A stretch of 64,000 bases of DNA from Bacteroidota bacterium (GTDB lineage Bacteria; Bacteroidota; Bacteroidia; Chitinophagales; Chitinophagaceae). Location: NCBI GenBank assembly GCA_016706595.1, contig JADJJH010000002.1, positions 496,001 through 560,000 on the forward strand. The letters are read 5' to 3'. Both the position numbers and the translations under genes were made by a program. A model generated the notes under the pieces. It did not search any database. It was given only the letters and a program-made list of their open reading frames with translations, and was not told the DNA's origin. Shown here in pieces: positions 9,519 to 17,234 of the stretch; position 1 is the stretch's first letter; every line of letters starts with the position of its first letter.

Positions 9519-9561
9519 ACCAAAATTATTCATTCATATAAAATTCAAATCATTAGATATT

Positions 9562-9951
9562 ATGGAATTCAGTCATTACGAAGCAGACCAATCTGCACTT
9601 TATTCAGGCACACATCATCAAGATGCAAATAGTGCTGACAGTAAATCGAAAGTAAAAAATATTTGGAAGGTTACGGCTATACTTACCGTTGTTACCATTG
9701 TAGAAGTAATTTTAGGATTGTATGGCAATAGCGTAGGTATGCCAAAGTGGTTAATTAATGCATTCTTTATATTGCTTACTATTTTTAAAGCGGGCTATAT
9801 TGTAAAAGTGTTTATGCATCTTGGTGATGAATTTAAAAACATGATACTTACCATTCTCATTCCGCTTGCCTTATTTATCTGGTTTATCATTGCCTTCTTA
9901 ATGGATGGCTCTTTCTGGTTGTGGATTAACCATGCCTTTGGATTACGATAA
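9562..9951 (+). CDS. Cytochrome c oxidase subunit IV (prokaryotic type)
   Basis: This small 129-residue protein has about three membrane segments (near residues 33-53, 61-82 and 92-118) after a hydrophilic N-terminus. The pattern EVILGLYG followed by KAGYIVKVFMHLGDE is typical of the caa3/CyoD-type subunit IV, which helps assemble the oxidase. It is the last gene of the COX3-COX3-subunit IV group and is followed by a terminator, so no SCO or assembly gene is co-transcribed after it. Confidence 0.9.
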   Translation: MEFSHYEADQSALYSGTHHQDANSADSKSKVKNIWKVTAILTVVTIVEVILGLYGNSVGMPKWLINAFFILLTIFKAGYIVKVFMHLGDEFKNMILTILIPLALFIWFIIAFLMDGSFWLWINHAFGLR

Positions 9952-9971
9952 ATTGTAAACTATACTTATTA

Positions 9972-9999
9972 AATCCTCGTATCATGCGGGGATTTTTTT
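9972..9999 (+). terminator. Terminator of the oxidase subunit genes
   Basis: AATCCTCG (9972-9979) pairs with CGGGGATT (9987-9994), with one T-G wobble, followed by a run of T to 9999. Confidence 0.85.
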
Positions 10000-10030
10000 A
10001 TCTCTATACATCAACACTCACATTGCGCAC

Positions 10031-10038
10031 TATATTTG
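10031..10038 (+). promoter_or_regulatory. Promoter -7 element touching the GSCFA gene start
   Basis: TATATTTG is a perfect match to TAnnTTTG and ends only three bases before the ATG at 10042. The predicted transcript begins at the start codon. Confidence 0.55.
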
Positions 10039-10041
10039 ACC

Positions 10042-11004
10042 ATGAATTTTCAACTCGGTATCGAAATTCCACAACTTGAACCTCAAATTCAACATCACCA
10101 CAAAATAATTCTCAGTGGCTCGTGTTTTACCGAGCATATGACTGGGTTTATGCAAAGGGCAAAATTTCAAGTGATGCAAAATGCACATGGTATCATCTTT
10201 AACCCACTCAGTGTTTGTAAAAGTTTGCTTGATGTTGCAGAAGCTAAATTATATACAGCCGATGATTTGTTCTTTTTAAATGAGTATTGGCATAGTTGGT
10301 ATCATCATTCCGATTTCTCGGATATGAATCAGCAAATTTGTTTAGAAAAAATCAATCAAAGCATCGCAAGCCAACATGCATTTCTTAAACAAGCTGATTA
10401 TATTATTATTACACTCGGCTCGGCATTTGCATATCAACACATTGAGCAAAGTATTTTTGTAAGTAATAATCATCGTGCACCGGCAGTTTGGTTTTCAAAA
10501 GTTTTACTTGACATAAATGAAATCAAATCTGCCTTGCAAAACATGCAGCAAAAATTGATAAGTTTACATCCTCAACTAAAATTTATTTATACAATTAGTC
10601 CGGTTAGACATGTTCGCGATGGTGTTATCGAAAATAACCGAAGCAAAGCACGCTTGCTCGAAGCCGTTCATGCCATGCCAAATAGTTATTACTTTCCGGC
10701 TTACGAATTGGTAATTGATATCTTACGCGACTACCGATTTTATGATATCGATATGGTTCATCCAAACTATCAAGCTACCGCTTTTGTTTGGGAAAAATTC
10801 TTGGAATCATGTGTTAACCCAAGTTGTTTCCCATTACTTAAAAAATTAGATCAAGTATTTAAAGCAAAAAATCATCGCCCAAAAAGTACAAGCAGTTTAG
10901 CTCATCAAAAGTTTACACGCGAACACCATAATCTTTGTTTACAACTGCAAGGTGAGTATCCTTATTTGGACTTGCTTGATGAGATAAATACATTTGCTGA
11001 ATGA
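10042..11004 (+). CDS. GSCFA-domain protein (SGNH-hydrolase-like)
   Basis: The 320-residue protein has the naming motif GSCF at residues 26-29 followed by TEHM. Near the C-terminus DMVHPN supplies the Asp-His pair expected of SGNH/GDSL-type hydrolases. The family's substrate is unknown. I start it at ATG 10042 and not at the upstream TTG (10036), because that TTG is part of a perfect promoter element. The last four bases overlap the start of selU (ATGA at 11001-11004), so it is translated together with the selenium genes. Whether it takes part in selenouridine chemistry is not known; the coupling only suggests it. Confidence 0.88.
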   Translation: MNFQLGIEIPQLEPQIQHHHKIILSGSCFTEHMTGFMQRAKFQVMQNAHGIIFNPLSVCKSLLDVAEAKLYTADDLFFLNEYWHSWYHHSDFSDMNQQICLEKINQSIASQHAFLKQADYIIITLGSAFAYQHIEQSIFVSNNHRAPAVWFSKVLLDINEIKSALQNMQQKLISLHPQLKFIYTISPVRHVRDGVIENNRSKARLLEAVHAMPNSYYFPAYELVIDILRDYRFYDIDMVHPNYQATAFVWEKFLESCVNPSCFPLLKKLDQVFKAKNHRPKSTSSLAHQKFTREHHNLCLQLQGEYPYLDLLDEINTFAE

Positions 11005-12050
11005 TTCATCAGATCGAGTTAAAGGAGTTTTTAAGTAAATCTAAAAATACTTGTGTAATTGATGTGCGAACGCCTGATGAATTTTCGCAAGGGCATATCA
11101 TTGGCGCCTACAACCTTCCGCTATTTTCAAACGAAGAACGAAAATTAGTAGGCACTTGTTATAAGCAAGAGGGGCGTGAACCCGCGATACTTTTAGGATT
11201 TGAATTAATTGGTAATCGATGGGCAACATATATTCGAGAAGCCGAAAAATTATGTACTGAGAAAACACCCGCTACGCCTAAACACATTGTAGTGCATTGT
11301 TGGCGTGGTGGTATGCGAAGTGCAGCTATGGCTTGGGCATTGAGTATGTATGGGTTTAACGTTAGCGTTTTACAAGGAGGATACAAAGTTTGTCGAAAAT
11401 ATTATCTCGATATTCTAGAGCAACGCTACCCCATATTAATATTAAGTGGGAAAACCGGAAGTGCAAAAACCAAAATTTTATTGGAAATGCAAAAACTTGG
11501 TGAGCAGGTAATTGACCTTGAAGGATTGGCTAATCATCAAGGATCATCATTTGGCTCTATGGGAAGTGATTATCAACCTTCACAAGAATTGTTTGAGAAT
11601 TTATTAGCCAACGAATTGATGAAGCAAGATGTAGGAAAAAATATCTGGCTCGAGAATGAAAGTCTGGCCATTGGAAAAATAATGATACCAAGAACATTGT
11701 TTGCTCAAATGCGAAGTGCTGATATCATTAATATTGAATTGCCTTATACTGAGCGAGTTGATTTTTTGTATGAAGAGTATGGGAAACTTGATAAAGTTTT
11801 TTTAATGGAATCAGTGCATCGAATTTCGAAACGATTAGGCCCCAATGAAACTAAATTATCTTTGCAGGCCATTGAAGAAAATCGAATGAAAGATTTTATA
11901 AAGCAAGTATTAGTTTACTACGATAAAAATTATCAAAAAGGGAAAGAGAGTAGGGTGCCGGAAACGATTCACCCAATTGAACTCAATCAAATTCATCCGC
12001 ATGACAATGCAATAGAAATTATCAAGTTAAAAAACAAAATCAAGTTATGA
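11001..12050 (+). CDS. selU: tRNA 2-selenouridine synthase
   Basis: This 349-residue enzyme (also called MnmH or YbbB) replaces sulfur by selenium in 2-thiouridine at the wobble base of some tRNAs, using selenophosphate. An N-terminal rhodanese domain carries the active-site Cys100 in HCWRGGMRS. A P-loop, GKTGSAKT at 150-157, begins the C-terminal half that binds the geranylated intermediate. Both signatures and the length fit the family. It overlaps the GSCFA gene upstream and selD downstream by four bases each, so substrate supply and use are in one coupled unit. Confidence 0.95.
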   Translation: MIHQIELKEFLSKSKNTCVIDVRTPDEFSQGHIIGAYNLPLFSNEERKLVGTCYKQEGREPAILLGFELIGNRWATYIREAEKLCTEKTPATPKHIVVHCWRGGMRSAAMAWALSMYGFNVSVLQGGYKVCRKYYLDILEQRYPILILSGKTGSAKTKILLEMQKLGEQVIDLEGLANHQGSSFGSMGSDYQPSQELFENLLANELMKQDVGKNIWLENESLAIGKIMIPRTLFAQMRSADIINIELPYTERVDFLYEEYGKLDKVFLMESVHRISKRLGPNETKLSLQAIEENRMKDFIKQVLVYYDKNYQKGKESRVPETIHPIELNQIHPHDNAIEIIKLKNKIKL

Positions 12051-13093
12051 GCAACGAAATAAAACTTACTCAATATTCACACGGAGCCGGTTGCGGTTGT
12101 AAAATTTCACCCGCTGTTTTAGATAAAATTTTGCATAGCGAGGTTTCTTATGCTAAGGATAAAAAATTATTAGTAGGAAATGATACACGTGATGATGCTG
12201 CGGTATACGATTTAGGTAATGGAACGGCAATGATTACCACCACTGATTTTTTTATGCCTATAGTAGATGATGCCTACGATTTTGGCCGCATTGCATCGGC
12301 AAATGCCATCAGTGATATTTATGCCATGGGCGGAAAACCAATCGTAGCGATTGCAATTTTAGGTTGGCCGATTGATAAGCTTGCTCCTGAAGTTGCTCAA
12401 AAAGTATTAGAAGGTTCAAGGGCAATATGTGCAGAAGCCGGTATATCACTTGCCGGTGGACATAGCATTGATAGTCCGGAGCCTATTTTTGGTTTAGCCG
12501 TAAATGGTATTATTGAAATTAAAAACCTCAAACAAAACTCTACCGCTACGGCCGGATGTAAATTATATCTTACAAAACCTTTAGGCGTTGGCATACTTAC
12601 CACGGCACAAAAGAAGAACTTATTAAAAGATGAGCATGCACAAATAGCACCTATGTCTATGAGTAAATTGAATAAGTTGGGCGAATTTTTTGGTAAACTT
12701 AACTATATCAAAGCCATGACCGATGTAACTGGGTTTGGATTGCTTGGGCATTTATCCGAAATGTGCGAAGGCAGCAATGTAAAGGCAGTTGTTGAATTCG
12801 ATAAAGTGCCAGTGCTTTCTGAAATCCATGAATATCTTGCACTGAACTGTATACCTGGTGGTACCAATCGTAACTTGAACAGCTATCAGCATAAAGTAGA
12901 TGAAATGAGTAATATGCAAAAATGGATTTTGGCTGACCCACAAACCAGCGGGGGATTAATGGTTGCTGTTTTGCCTGAATATGCCGATGAATTTGAGGTT
13001 TTTTTGCGAGATAATAATTTACCAGAAAGTTGCTGTCAATCATTTGGCTATTTAGAAGTACTAGATCAAGAGAAATTAATTAAGGTGGTATAA
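12047..13093 (+). CDS. selD: Selenide, water dikinase (selenophosphate synthetase)
   Basis: This 348-residue enzyme makes selenophosphate from selenide and ATP. The N-terminal glycine-rich motif GAGCGCKI places the catalytic residue at Cys16 with Lys19 nearby, so this is the cysteine form and not the selenocysteine form. The ATP-site features TTTDFFMP and AGGHSID and the late motif DPQTSGGL are all present. It overlaps selU by four bases. No selA, selB or tRNA-Sec is in the window, so within it the only visible use of selenophosphate is tRNA selenouridine. Confidence 0.97.
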   Translation: MSNEIKLTQYSHGAGCGCKISPAVLDKILHSEVSYAKDKKLLVGNDTRDDAAVYDLGNGTAMITTTDFFMPIVDDAYDFGRIASANAISDIYAMGGKPIVAIAILGWPIDKLAPEVAQKVLEGSRAICAEAGISLAGGHSIDSPEPIFGLAVNGIIEIKNLKQNSTATAGCKLYLTKPLGVGILTTAQKKNLLKDEHAQIAPMSMSKLNKLGEFFGKLNYIKAMTDVTGFGLLGHLSEMCEGSNVKAVVEFDKVPVLSEIHEYLALNCIPGGTNRNLNSYQHKVDEMSNMQKWILADPQTSGGLMVAVLPEYADEFEVFLRDNNLPESCCQSFGYLEVLDQEKLIKVV

Positions 13094-13129
13094 ATGCTGA
13101 GGTATAAACAACATCTGCCAACAGTTTAT

Positions 13130-13137
13130 TACATTTG
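13130..13137 (+). promoter_or_regulatory. Promoter -7 element next to the purM start
   Basis: TACATTTG, a perfect TAnnTTTG, ends six bases before the ATG at 13144. The transcript is predicted to be leaderless. The TTG inside this element could be misread as an alternative start. Confidence 0.55.
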
Positions 13138-13143
13138 CAAGCA

Positions 13144-14304
13144 ATGAGTAGTTTATATAATTTACGCGGCGTTTCATCGCAAAAGGAAGATGTTCATGAA
13201 GCTATTAAGCATTTGGATAAGGGCTTATACCCTAATGCTTTTTGTAAAATATTGCCAGATTATATTTCTGGTGATGATGCTTATAGCTGCATTATGCATG
13301 CCGATACAGCCGGAACAAAATCAATTATCGCCTATTTATATTGGAAAGAAACCGGCGACTTAAGCGTTTGGAAAGGCATAGCACAAGATGCTTTGGTAAT
13401 GAATATCGATGATATGATTTGTTCGGGTGTAACTTCTCATTTTATTTTATCATCTACTATTGCCCGCAATAAACATCTAATTCCGAAGGAAGTATTAGGT
13501 GCTATTATACATGGTTGTGATGAACTACTTAACGAATGGAAATCGTATGGCATTGATATTCATTTAGCAGGCGGCGAAACTGCGGATGTAGGCGACTTGG
13601 TAAAAACGATTGATGTTGGTTATACTGCCTTTGCTCGATTGGAACGAAAAAAAGTAATTAGCATACATCCCAAACCGGGTGATGTAATTGTTGGGCTTGC
13701 CTCCTTCGGACAAGCTACTTACGAAACAACTTATAATAGTGGTATTGGATGTAATGGATTAACCAGTGCTCGTCATGATATTTTAAATAAACAGTATCGA
13801 ATAAATTATCCTGAGTCTTACGATGTTGCCATGCAAGAGTCGGTTTGTTATTCAGGGAAATTTGGTCTTACCGATAAAGCTGATCATGGATTAAACATCG
13901 GTCAGATGTTATTATCGCCTACACGAACCTTTGCACCTATTGTGAAGCAAGCACTTGAAAAATACGGTAATGAAATTCATGGTATAGTTCATAATACCGG
14001 TGGTGGACAAACAAAATGCATGAAATATATTGATAGTAATGTGCGTATTGTAAAAGACAATCTATTTACGCCACCTCAGGTGTTTCAACTCATTCAAGAG
14101 TCATCGAAGGCAGATGATAGAGAAATGTATCAGGTATTTAATATGGGATGCAGATTAGAGATCTATACAAATGAGTCGACAGCTAAAGAAATTATAGGAA
14201 TAAGCAAGTCGTTTAATATTGATGCCCAAATTATTGGACGAGTTGAATCTGCTGAAAAGAAAAGTTTGGTTGTAAAAACTTCTAACGGGGAAGTTGTTTA
14301 CTAA
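13144..14304 (+). CDS. purM: Phosphoribosylformylglycinamidine cyclo-ligase (AIR synthetase)
   Basis: The 386-residue protein belongs to the PurM/SelD ATP-binding superfamily and matches the longer Bacteroidota form of PurM, which closes the imidazole ring in purine synthesis. YNLRGVSSQKEDVHEAI at the N-terminus, MHADTAGTKS near residue 55, the central LAGGETADVGD and the late VHNTGGGQTKC are the recognisable blocks. The ATG at 13144 is chosen because a promoter element occupies the upstream TTG. SelD is a structural relative, so adjacency to selD could mislead; the sequence fits PurM better. It has its own promoter and ends before a shared terminator. Confidence 0.85.
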   Translation: MSSLYNLRGVSSQKEDVHEAIKHLDKGLYPNAFCKILPDYISGDDAYSCIMHADTAGTKSIIAYLYWKETGDLSVWKGIAQDALVMNIDDMICSGVTSHFILSSTIARNKHLIPKEVLGAIIHGCDELLNEWKSYGIDIHLAGGETADVGDLVKTIDVGYTAFARLERKKVISIHPKPGDVIVGLASFGQATYETTYNSGIGCNGLTSARHDILNKQYRINYPESYDVAMQESVCYSGKFGLTDKADHGLNIGQMLLSPTRTFAPIVKQALEKYGNEIHGIVHNTGGGQTKCMKYIDSNVRIVKDNLFTPPQVFQLIQESSKADDREMYQVFNMGCRLEIYTNESTAKEIIGISKSFNIDAQIIGRVESAEKKSLVVKTSNGEVVY

Positions 14305-14414
14305 GTTATTAATTACCTCTTATTAATTATAGTATAGGATTAAGCAAATAAGAAGTTGCGGGATTTGCTGTAATCATACAAATCGTTGGTTGTCACTAGG
14401 GTAATGGCATAAAA

Positions 14415-14447
14415 AAAATCCCACGCTTTTCTGCTTGGGATTTTTTT
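14415..14447. terminator. Bidirectional terminator between purM and the histone-like gene
   Basis: AATCCCA (14417-14423) pairs with TGGGATT (14436-14442), with a further GC/GC step inside. A-rich sequence precedes and T-rich sequence follows, so it can end transcripts from both convergent genes. Confidence 0.8.
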
Positions 14448-14480
14448 CGTCGTACTTCTACGTTACGATAGAAAGCACTA

Positions 14481-14738
14481 TTACTTTTTCGGAGCTGCTT
14501 TCTTAGCTGCTGCTTTTTTCGGAGCTGCTTTTTTAGCTGCTGCTTTTTTTGGAGCTGCTGCTTTTTTCGGAGCTGCTTTTTTAGCTGCTGCTTTTTTTGG
14601 AGCTGCTGCTTTTTTCGGAGCTGCTTTTTTAGCTGCTGCTTTTTTTGGAGCTGCTGCTTTTTTTGGAGCTGCTTTTTTAGCTGCTGCTTTTTTTGGAGCT
14701 GCTGCTTTTTTTGGAGCTGCTTTTTTTGCTGTTGCCAT
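14481..14738 (-). CDS. Histone H1-like Lys/Ala/Pro repeat protein
   Basis: This 85-residue, extremely basic protein is built almost only of Lys, Ala and Pro. After MATA it has four exact copies of a 16-residue unit (KKAAPKKAAAPKKAAA), then 17 residues of partial unit. At DNA level this is a 48-base tandem repeat at about 14535-14726. The composition resembles the C-terminal tails of histone H1 and the bacterial Hc1-like proteins that bind and compact DNA. It has a strong promoter of its own and lies downstream of rpmA. Nucleoid or RNA binding is likely from charge, but no folded domain exists. Copy number may vary between strains. Confidence 0.75.
   Translation of the reverse strand: MATAKKAAPKKAAAPKKAAAKKAAPKKAAAPKKAAAKKAAPKKAAAPKKAAAKKAAPKKAAAPKKAAAKKAAPKKAAAKKAAPKK
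14535..14726 (-). repeat. 48-base tandem repeat, four copies, inside the histone-like gene
   Basis: Four consecutive in-frame 48-base units encode the same 16 residues each. They differ at the DNA level only by a few silent changes, such as TTTTTTC against TTTTTTT in Lys codons. The in-frame period means copy-number change would keep the protein open. Confidence 0.85.
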
Positions 14739-14780
14739 TTTGTGAATTTTAAGGTTAGTAATAAAAGAACTTTACGATGA

Positions 14781-14814
14781 CAAATATATAAAATATATTT
14801 TCATATTTACAAAA
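14781..14814 (-). promoter_or_regulatory. Promoter of the histone-like gene
   Basis: On the minus strand TTTTG (14814-14810) is followed after 21 bases by TATATTTG (14788-14781). The -33 part overlaps the last codons of rpmA. The leader is about 35 bases. Confidence 0.7.
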
Positions 14815-15052
14815 TAGAAACGAAAGTTTTTTCTTTCGTTTTTCTAAATGTAACTGTACCGTCGCGTAATGCGAACAGCGTAAAGTCTTTTCCTTGACCT
14901 ACATTTTCACCTGGATGATATGCATTTCCTTTTTGTCTGATAATAATATTACCACAAATTGCTGCTTGACCGCCAAATAATTTTACGCCCAAACGCTTGC
15001 TGTGTGAGTCTCTCCCGTTCTTTACACTACCTTCACCTTTCTTATGTGCCAT
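14807..15052 (-). CDS. rpmA: 50S ribosomal protein L27
   Basis: This 81-residue L27 begins directly with MAHKKGEGSVKNGRDSH, the flexible N-terminal arm that reaches toward the peptidyl-transferase centre. GNIIIRQKG and HPGENVGQGKD, typical family blocks, follow. No cleavable leader like that of Firmicutes L27 is present. It lies 40 bases after rplU, the usual rplU-rpmA pair. Length is normal. Confidence 0.97.
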   Translation of the reverse strand: MAHKKGEGSVKNGRDSHSKRLGVKLFGGQAAICGNIIIRQKGNAYHPGENVGQGKDFTLFALRDGTVTFRKTKEKTFVSIL

Positions 15053-15092
15053 GATATAAAAATTTATTATTTATAAAATCTAAAATTAAAAA

Positions 15093-15380
15093 TTATGCGA
15101 GTGAAGTAATTTTCACTTGCGTTAATGCTTCACGATGTCCGATTTTTTTCGTGTAACCTTTTCTTCTTTTTTTATGAAAAGTAATTACTTTATCTCCTTG
15201 AAGATGATCAAGAATTTCTGCTTTAGCCGAACCATTCATTTGAATTGAACCTTCTGCAGAAGTCATTAAAACTTTTGCATCAACAACATCACCTACATTT
15301 CCTGCAAGACGATGTACATAAATCTTGTCGTTTTGTTTTACCTTAAACTGCTGACCGGCAATATCTACAATAGCGAACAT
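15093..15380 (-). CDS. rplU: 50S ribosomal protein L21
   Basis: This 95-residue L21 binds 23S rRNA and L20. It starts MFAIVDIAGQQFKVKQND and has the conserved basic stretch FHKKRRKGYTKKIGHR near its end. It is slightly shorter than the usual 100-105 residues. It leads the rplU-rpmA pair under a textbook promoter about 20 bases upstream. Confidence 0.97.
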   Translation of the reverse strand: MFAIVDIAGQQFKVKQNDKIYVHRLAGNVGDVVDAKVLMTSAEGSIQMNGSAKAEILDHLQGDKVITFHKKRRKGYTKKIGHREALTQVKITSLA

Positions 15381-15406
15381 AATCGTTAATTTTTAAATTT
15401 GGACGG

Positions 15407-15437
15407 CAAAGATAATTAAAAATTCTTTTCCACCAAA
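15407..15437 (-). promoter_or_regulatory. Promoter of rplU-rpmA
   Basis: On the minus strand TTTG (15437-15434), a 19-base spacer and TATCTTTG (15414-15407) match the Bacteroidota -33/-7 promoter exactly. The predicted leader is about 20 bases. The iscU promoter has the same -33 and -7 elements with one more spacer base. Confidence 0.85.
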
Positions 15438-15666
15438 TCATTGATATATATCAATATTGTGTAATGTATGGTGGCCTTGGCTTTGAGTGATTGATAGTAC
15501 TGAATTCTTGGACTTTCACTGTATAACTAAATCAATCAAAAAATACCGGCAATTGAACTATAAAGGCAAATATATTGGATAGAAACTGATCTTTTAAAAT
15601 GATTTGCCTATTAAATATTATAAATTCTTCAACCTTTAATCCTTCTTCTAATTCATCGAGTTCATT

Positions 15667-15674
15667 TACTTTTG
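15667..15674 (+). promoter_or_regulatory. Promoter -7 element next to the GH3 gene start
   Basis: TACTTTTG, a perfect TAnnTTTG, ends five bases before the ATG at 15680. It lies inside the upstream open frame, which therefore should not be translated. Confidence 0.6.
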
Positions 15675-15679
15675 TCGTA

Positions 15680-17176
15680 ATGAGTATAAAGTCGACTATT
15701 GCCCTGCCTTATGCAAAATATATTAGCAACCTGATTAAAAAGGAAATGCGACAAGCCATAGCACATCAGGATCAAATCATGCACTCATTAATTTCGCAAG
15801 CAACAAATACTTTCTTCGGCATACAACATCATTTTCATCAAATTCATTCTCATAAAGATTTTGCTCAGGCCGTTCCAATTCGTGATTACGAAGAGATGCA
15901 GAATTATATTTCTGACATTAAAGAAGGAAAGAAAAATGTTTTATGGAAAGGACAACCTTTGTACTTAGCCAAAACCAGCGGAACAACCAGCGGTGTAAAA
16001 TATATTCCTATTAGTAATGAAAGTATTGGCTATCATATTCGTGCCGCACGAAATGCATTATTATGTTATATCGCCGAAACCGGGAATCATAAATTTGTAA
16101 ATGGTAAAATGATTTTTTTATCAGGCTCACCCGAACTTGATAAAATACATGGCATCTATACCGGCCGATTAAGTGGTATCGTAAATCATCATGTGCCTGC
16201 CTACCTTACTTCTAATAGATTACCAAGTTATAAAACAAATTGTATCGAAGATTGGGAAACTAAATTAGAAGCGATAGTAAATGAGACTGCAGAAGCCGAT
16301 ATGCGATTGATAAGTGGCATACCGCCATGGATGCAAATGTATTTTGATAAATTGCTTGAACAGAAAGGAAAAAGAATAGGTGACTTGTTTCCCAATTTTT
16401 CTGTACTCGTACATGGCGGCGTAAACTTTGAACCCTATAAATCAAAATTGTTTGAAACCATTGGAAGACGAATAGACACCATAGAAACTTTTCCGGCTAG
16501 CGAAGGATTTTTTGCATTTCAAGATTCACAACAACATGAAGGTTTATTATTAAATACCAATGCAGGTATGTTTTTTGAATTTGTGCCTGCGCAAGAAATT
16601 TTTAATAAAGAAGCTCCTCGTCTTACTTTACGCGATGTACAATTAGGTGTAAACTATGCGCTGATTGTAAGTTCAAATGCCGGCTTATGGGCTTATAATA
16701 TTGGCGATACCATTAAATTCGTTTCATTAGACCCATACCGAATTGTAGTAACAGGACGAATTAAACATTTTATTTCAGCATTTGGCGAACATGTAATTGC
16801 CGAAGAAGTTGAACAATCAATGAAAGTAGTTTGCGAACAATTTCAAATCAATACAATCGAATTCACCGTAGCGCCAAATATTTCATCTAATGCAAATGCC
16901 AGTTATCACGAATGGTTTATTGAGTTCGAAACCTTACCAAATGATATTGATAAATTTGCATTAGCACTCGACCAACAACTTCGAAACAGAAATATTTATT
17001 ATGATGATTTAGTGAAAGGACAAATTCTTGCCCCACTTAAAATTACCATCTTACAAAAAAATGCTTTTATCAATTATATGAAAAGCATTGGTAAACTAGG
17101 CGGACAAAACAAGGTGCCTCGACTGAGTAATGACCGCAAAATAGCCGATGCATTGCTTATGTATAACGTGAAATAA
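15680..17176 (+). CDS. GH3-family acyl-adenylate enzyme
   Basis: The 498-residue protein is a bacterial member of the GH3 family, known from plant enzymes that join acyl acids to amino acids through an adenylate. The nucleotide motif LAKTSGTTSGVKYIPIS lies near residues 95-112, and the C-terminal part contains the VTGRIKHFISAFGEHV hinge motif. I use ATG 15680 (MSIKSTIAL): a frame opens at 15599, but its extra 27 residues are Ser/Asn-rich, unlike the family, and contain a perfect promoter element just before 15680. The bacterial substrate is unknown. No biosynthetic partners are next to it. Confidence 0.85.
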   Translation: MSIKSTIALPYAKYISNLIKKEMRQAIAHQDQIMHSLISQATNTFFGIQHHFHQIHSHKDFAQAVPIRDYEEMQNYISDIKEGKKNVLWKGQPLYLAKTSGTTSGVKYIPISNESIGYHIRAARNALLCYIAETGNHKFVNGKMIFLSGSPELDKIHGIYTGRLSGIVNHHVPAYLTSNRLPSYKTNCIEDWETKLEAIVNETAEADMRLISGIPPWMQMYFDKLLEQKGKRIGDLFPNFSVLVHGGVNFEPYKSKLFETIGRRIDTIETFPASEGFFAFQDSQQHEGLLLNTNAGMFFEFVPAQEIFNKEAPRLTLRDVQLGVNYALIVSSNAGLWAYNIGDTIKFVSLDPYRIVVTGRIKHFISAFGEHVIAEEVEQSMKVVCEQFQINTIEFTVAPNISSNANASYHEWFIEFETLPNDIDKFALALDQQLRNRNIYYDDLVKGQILAPLKITILQKNAFINYMKSIGKLGGQNKVPRLSNDRKIADALLMYNVK

Positions 17177-17206
17177 ACTTGGTATGGTGTTTATAATTAT
17201 AGTATT

Positions 17207-17214
17207 TACATTCG
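17207..17214 (+). promoter_or_regulatory. Possible -7 element of the M3 peptidase gene
   Basis: TACATTCG is a seven-of-eight match to TAnnTTTG, 20 bases before the ATG at 17235. Confidence 0.4.
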
Positions 17215-17234
17215 CATCTCAAATGTAAAATACC

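Noticed and set aside
12047..14304. selD and the next gene as two selenophosphate synthetases
   Set aside because: The second gene lacks the GCGCK motif and matches the long Bacteroidota PurM; the similarity is only the shared superfamily fold.
14481..14738. The repeat region as a CRISPR array or non-coding satellite
   Set aside because: The repeats are contiguous without spacers and stay in frame as a Lys/Ala/Pro protein with a promoter.
15599..15679. N-terminal extension of the GH3 protein by 27 residues
   Set aside because: The extension is Ser/Asn-rich, unlike the family, and contains a perfect promoter -7 element just before ATG 15680.
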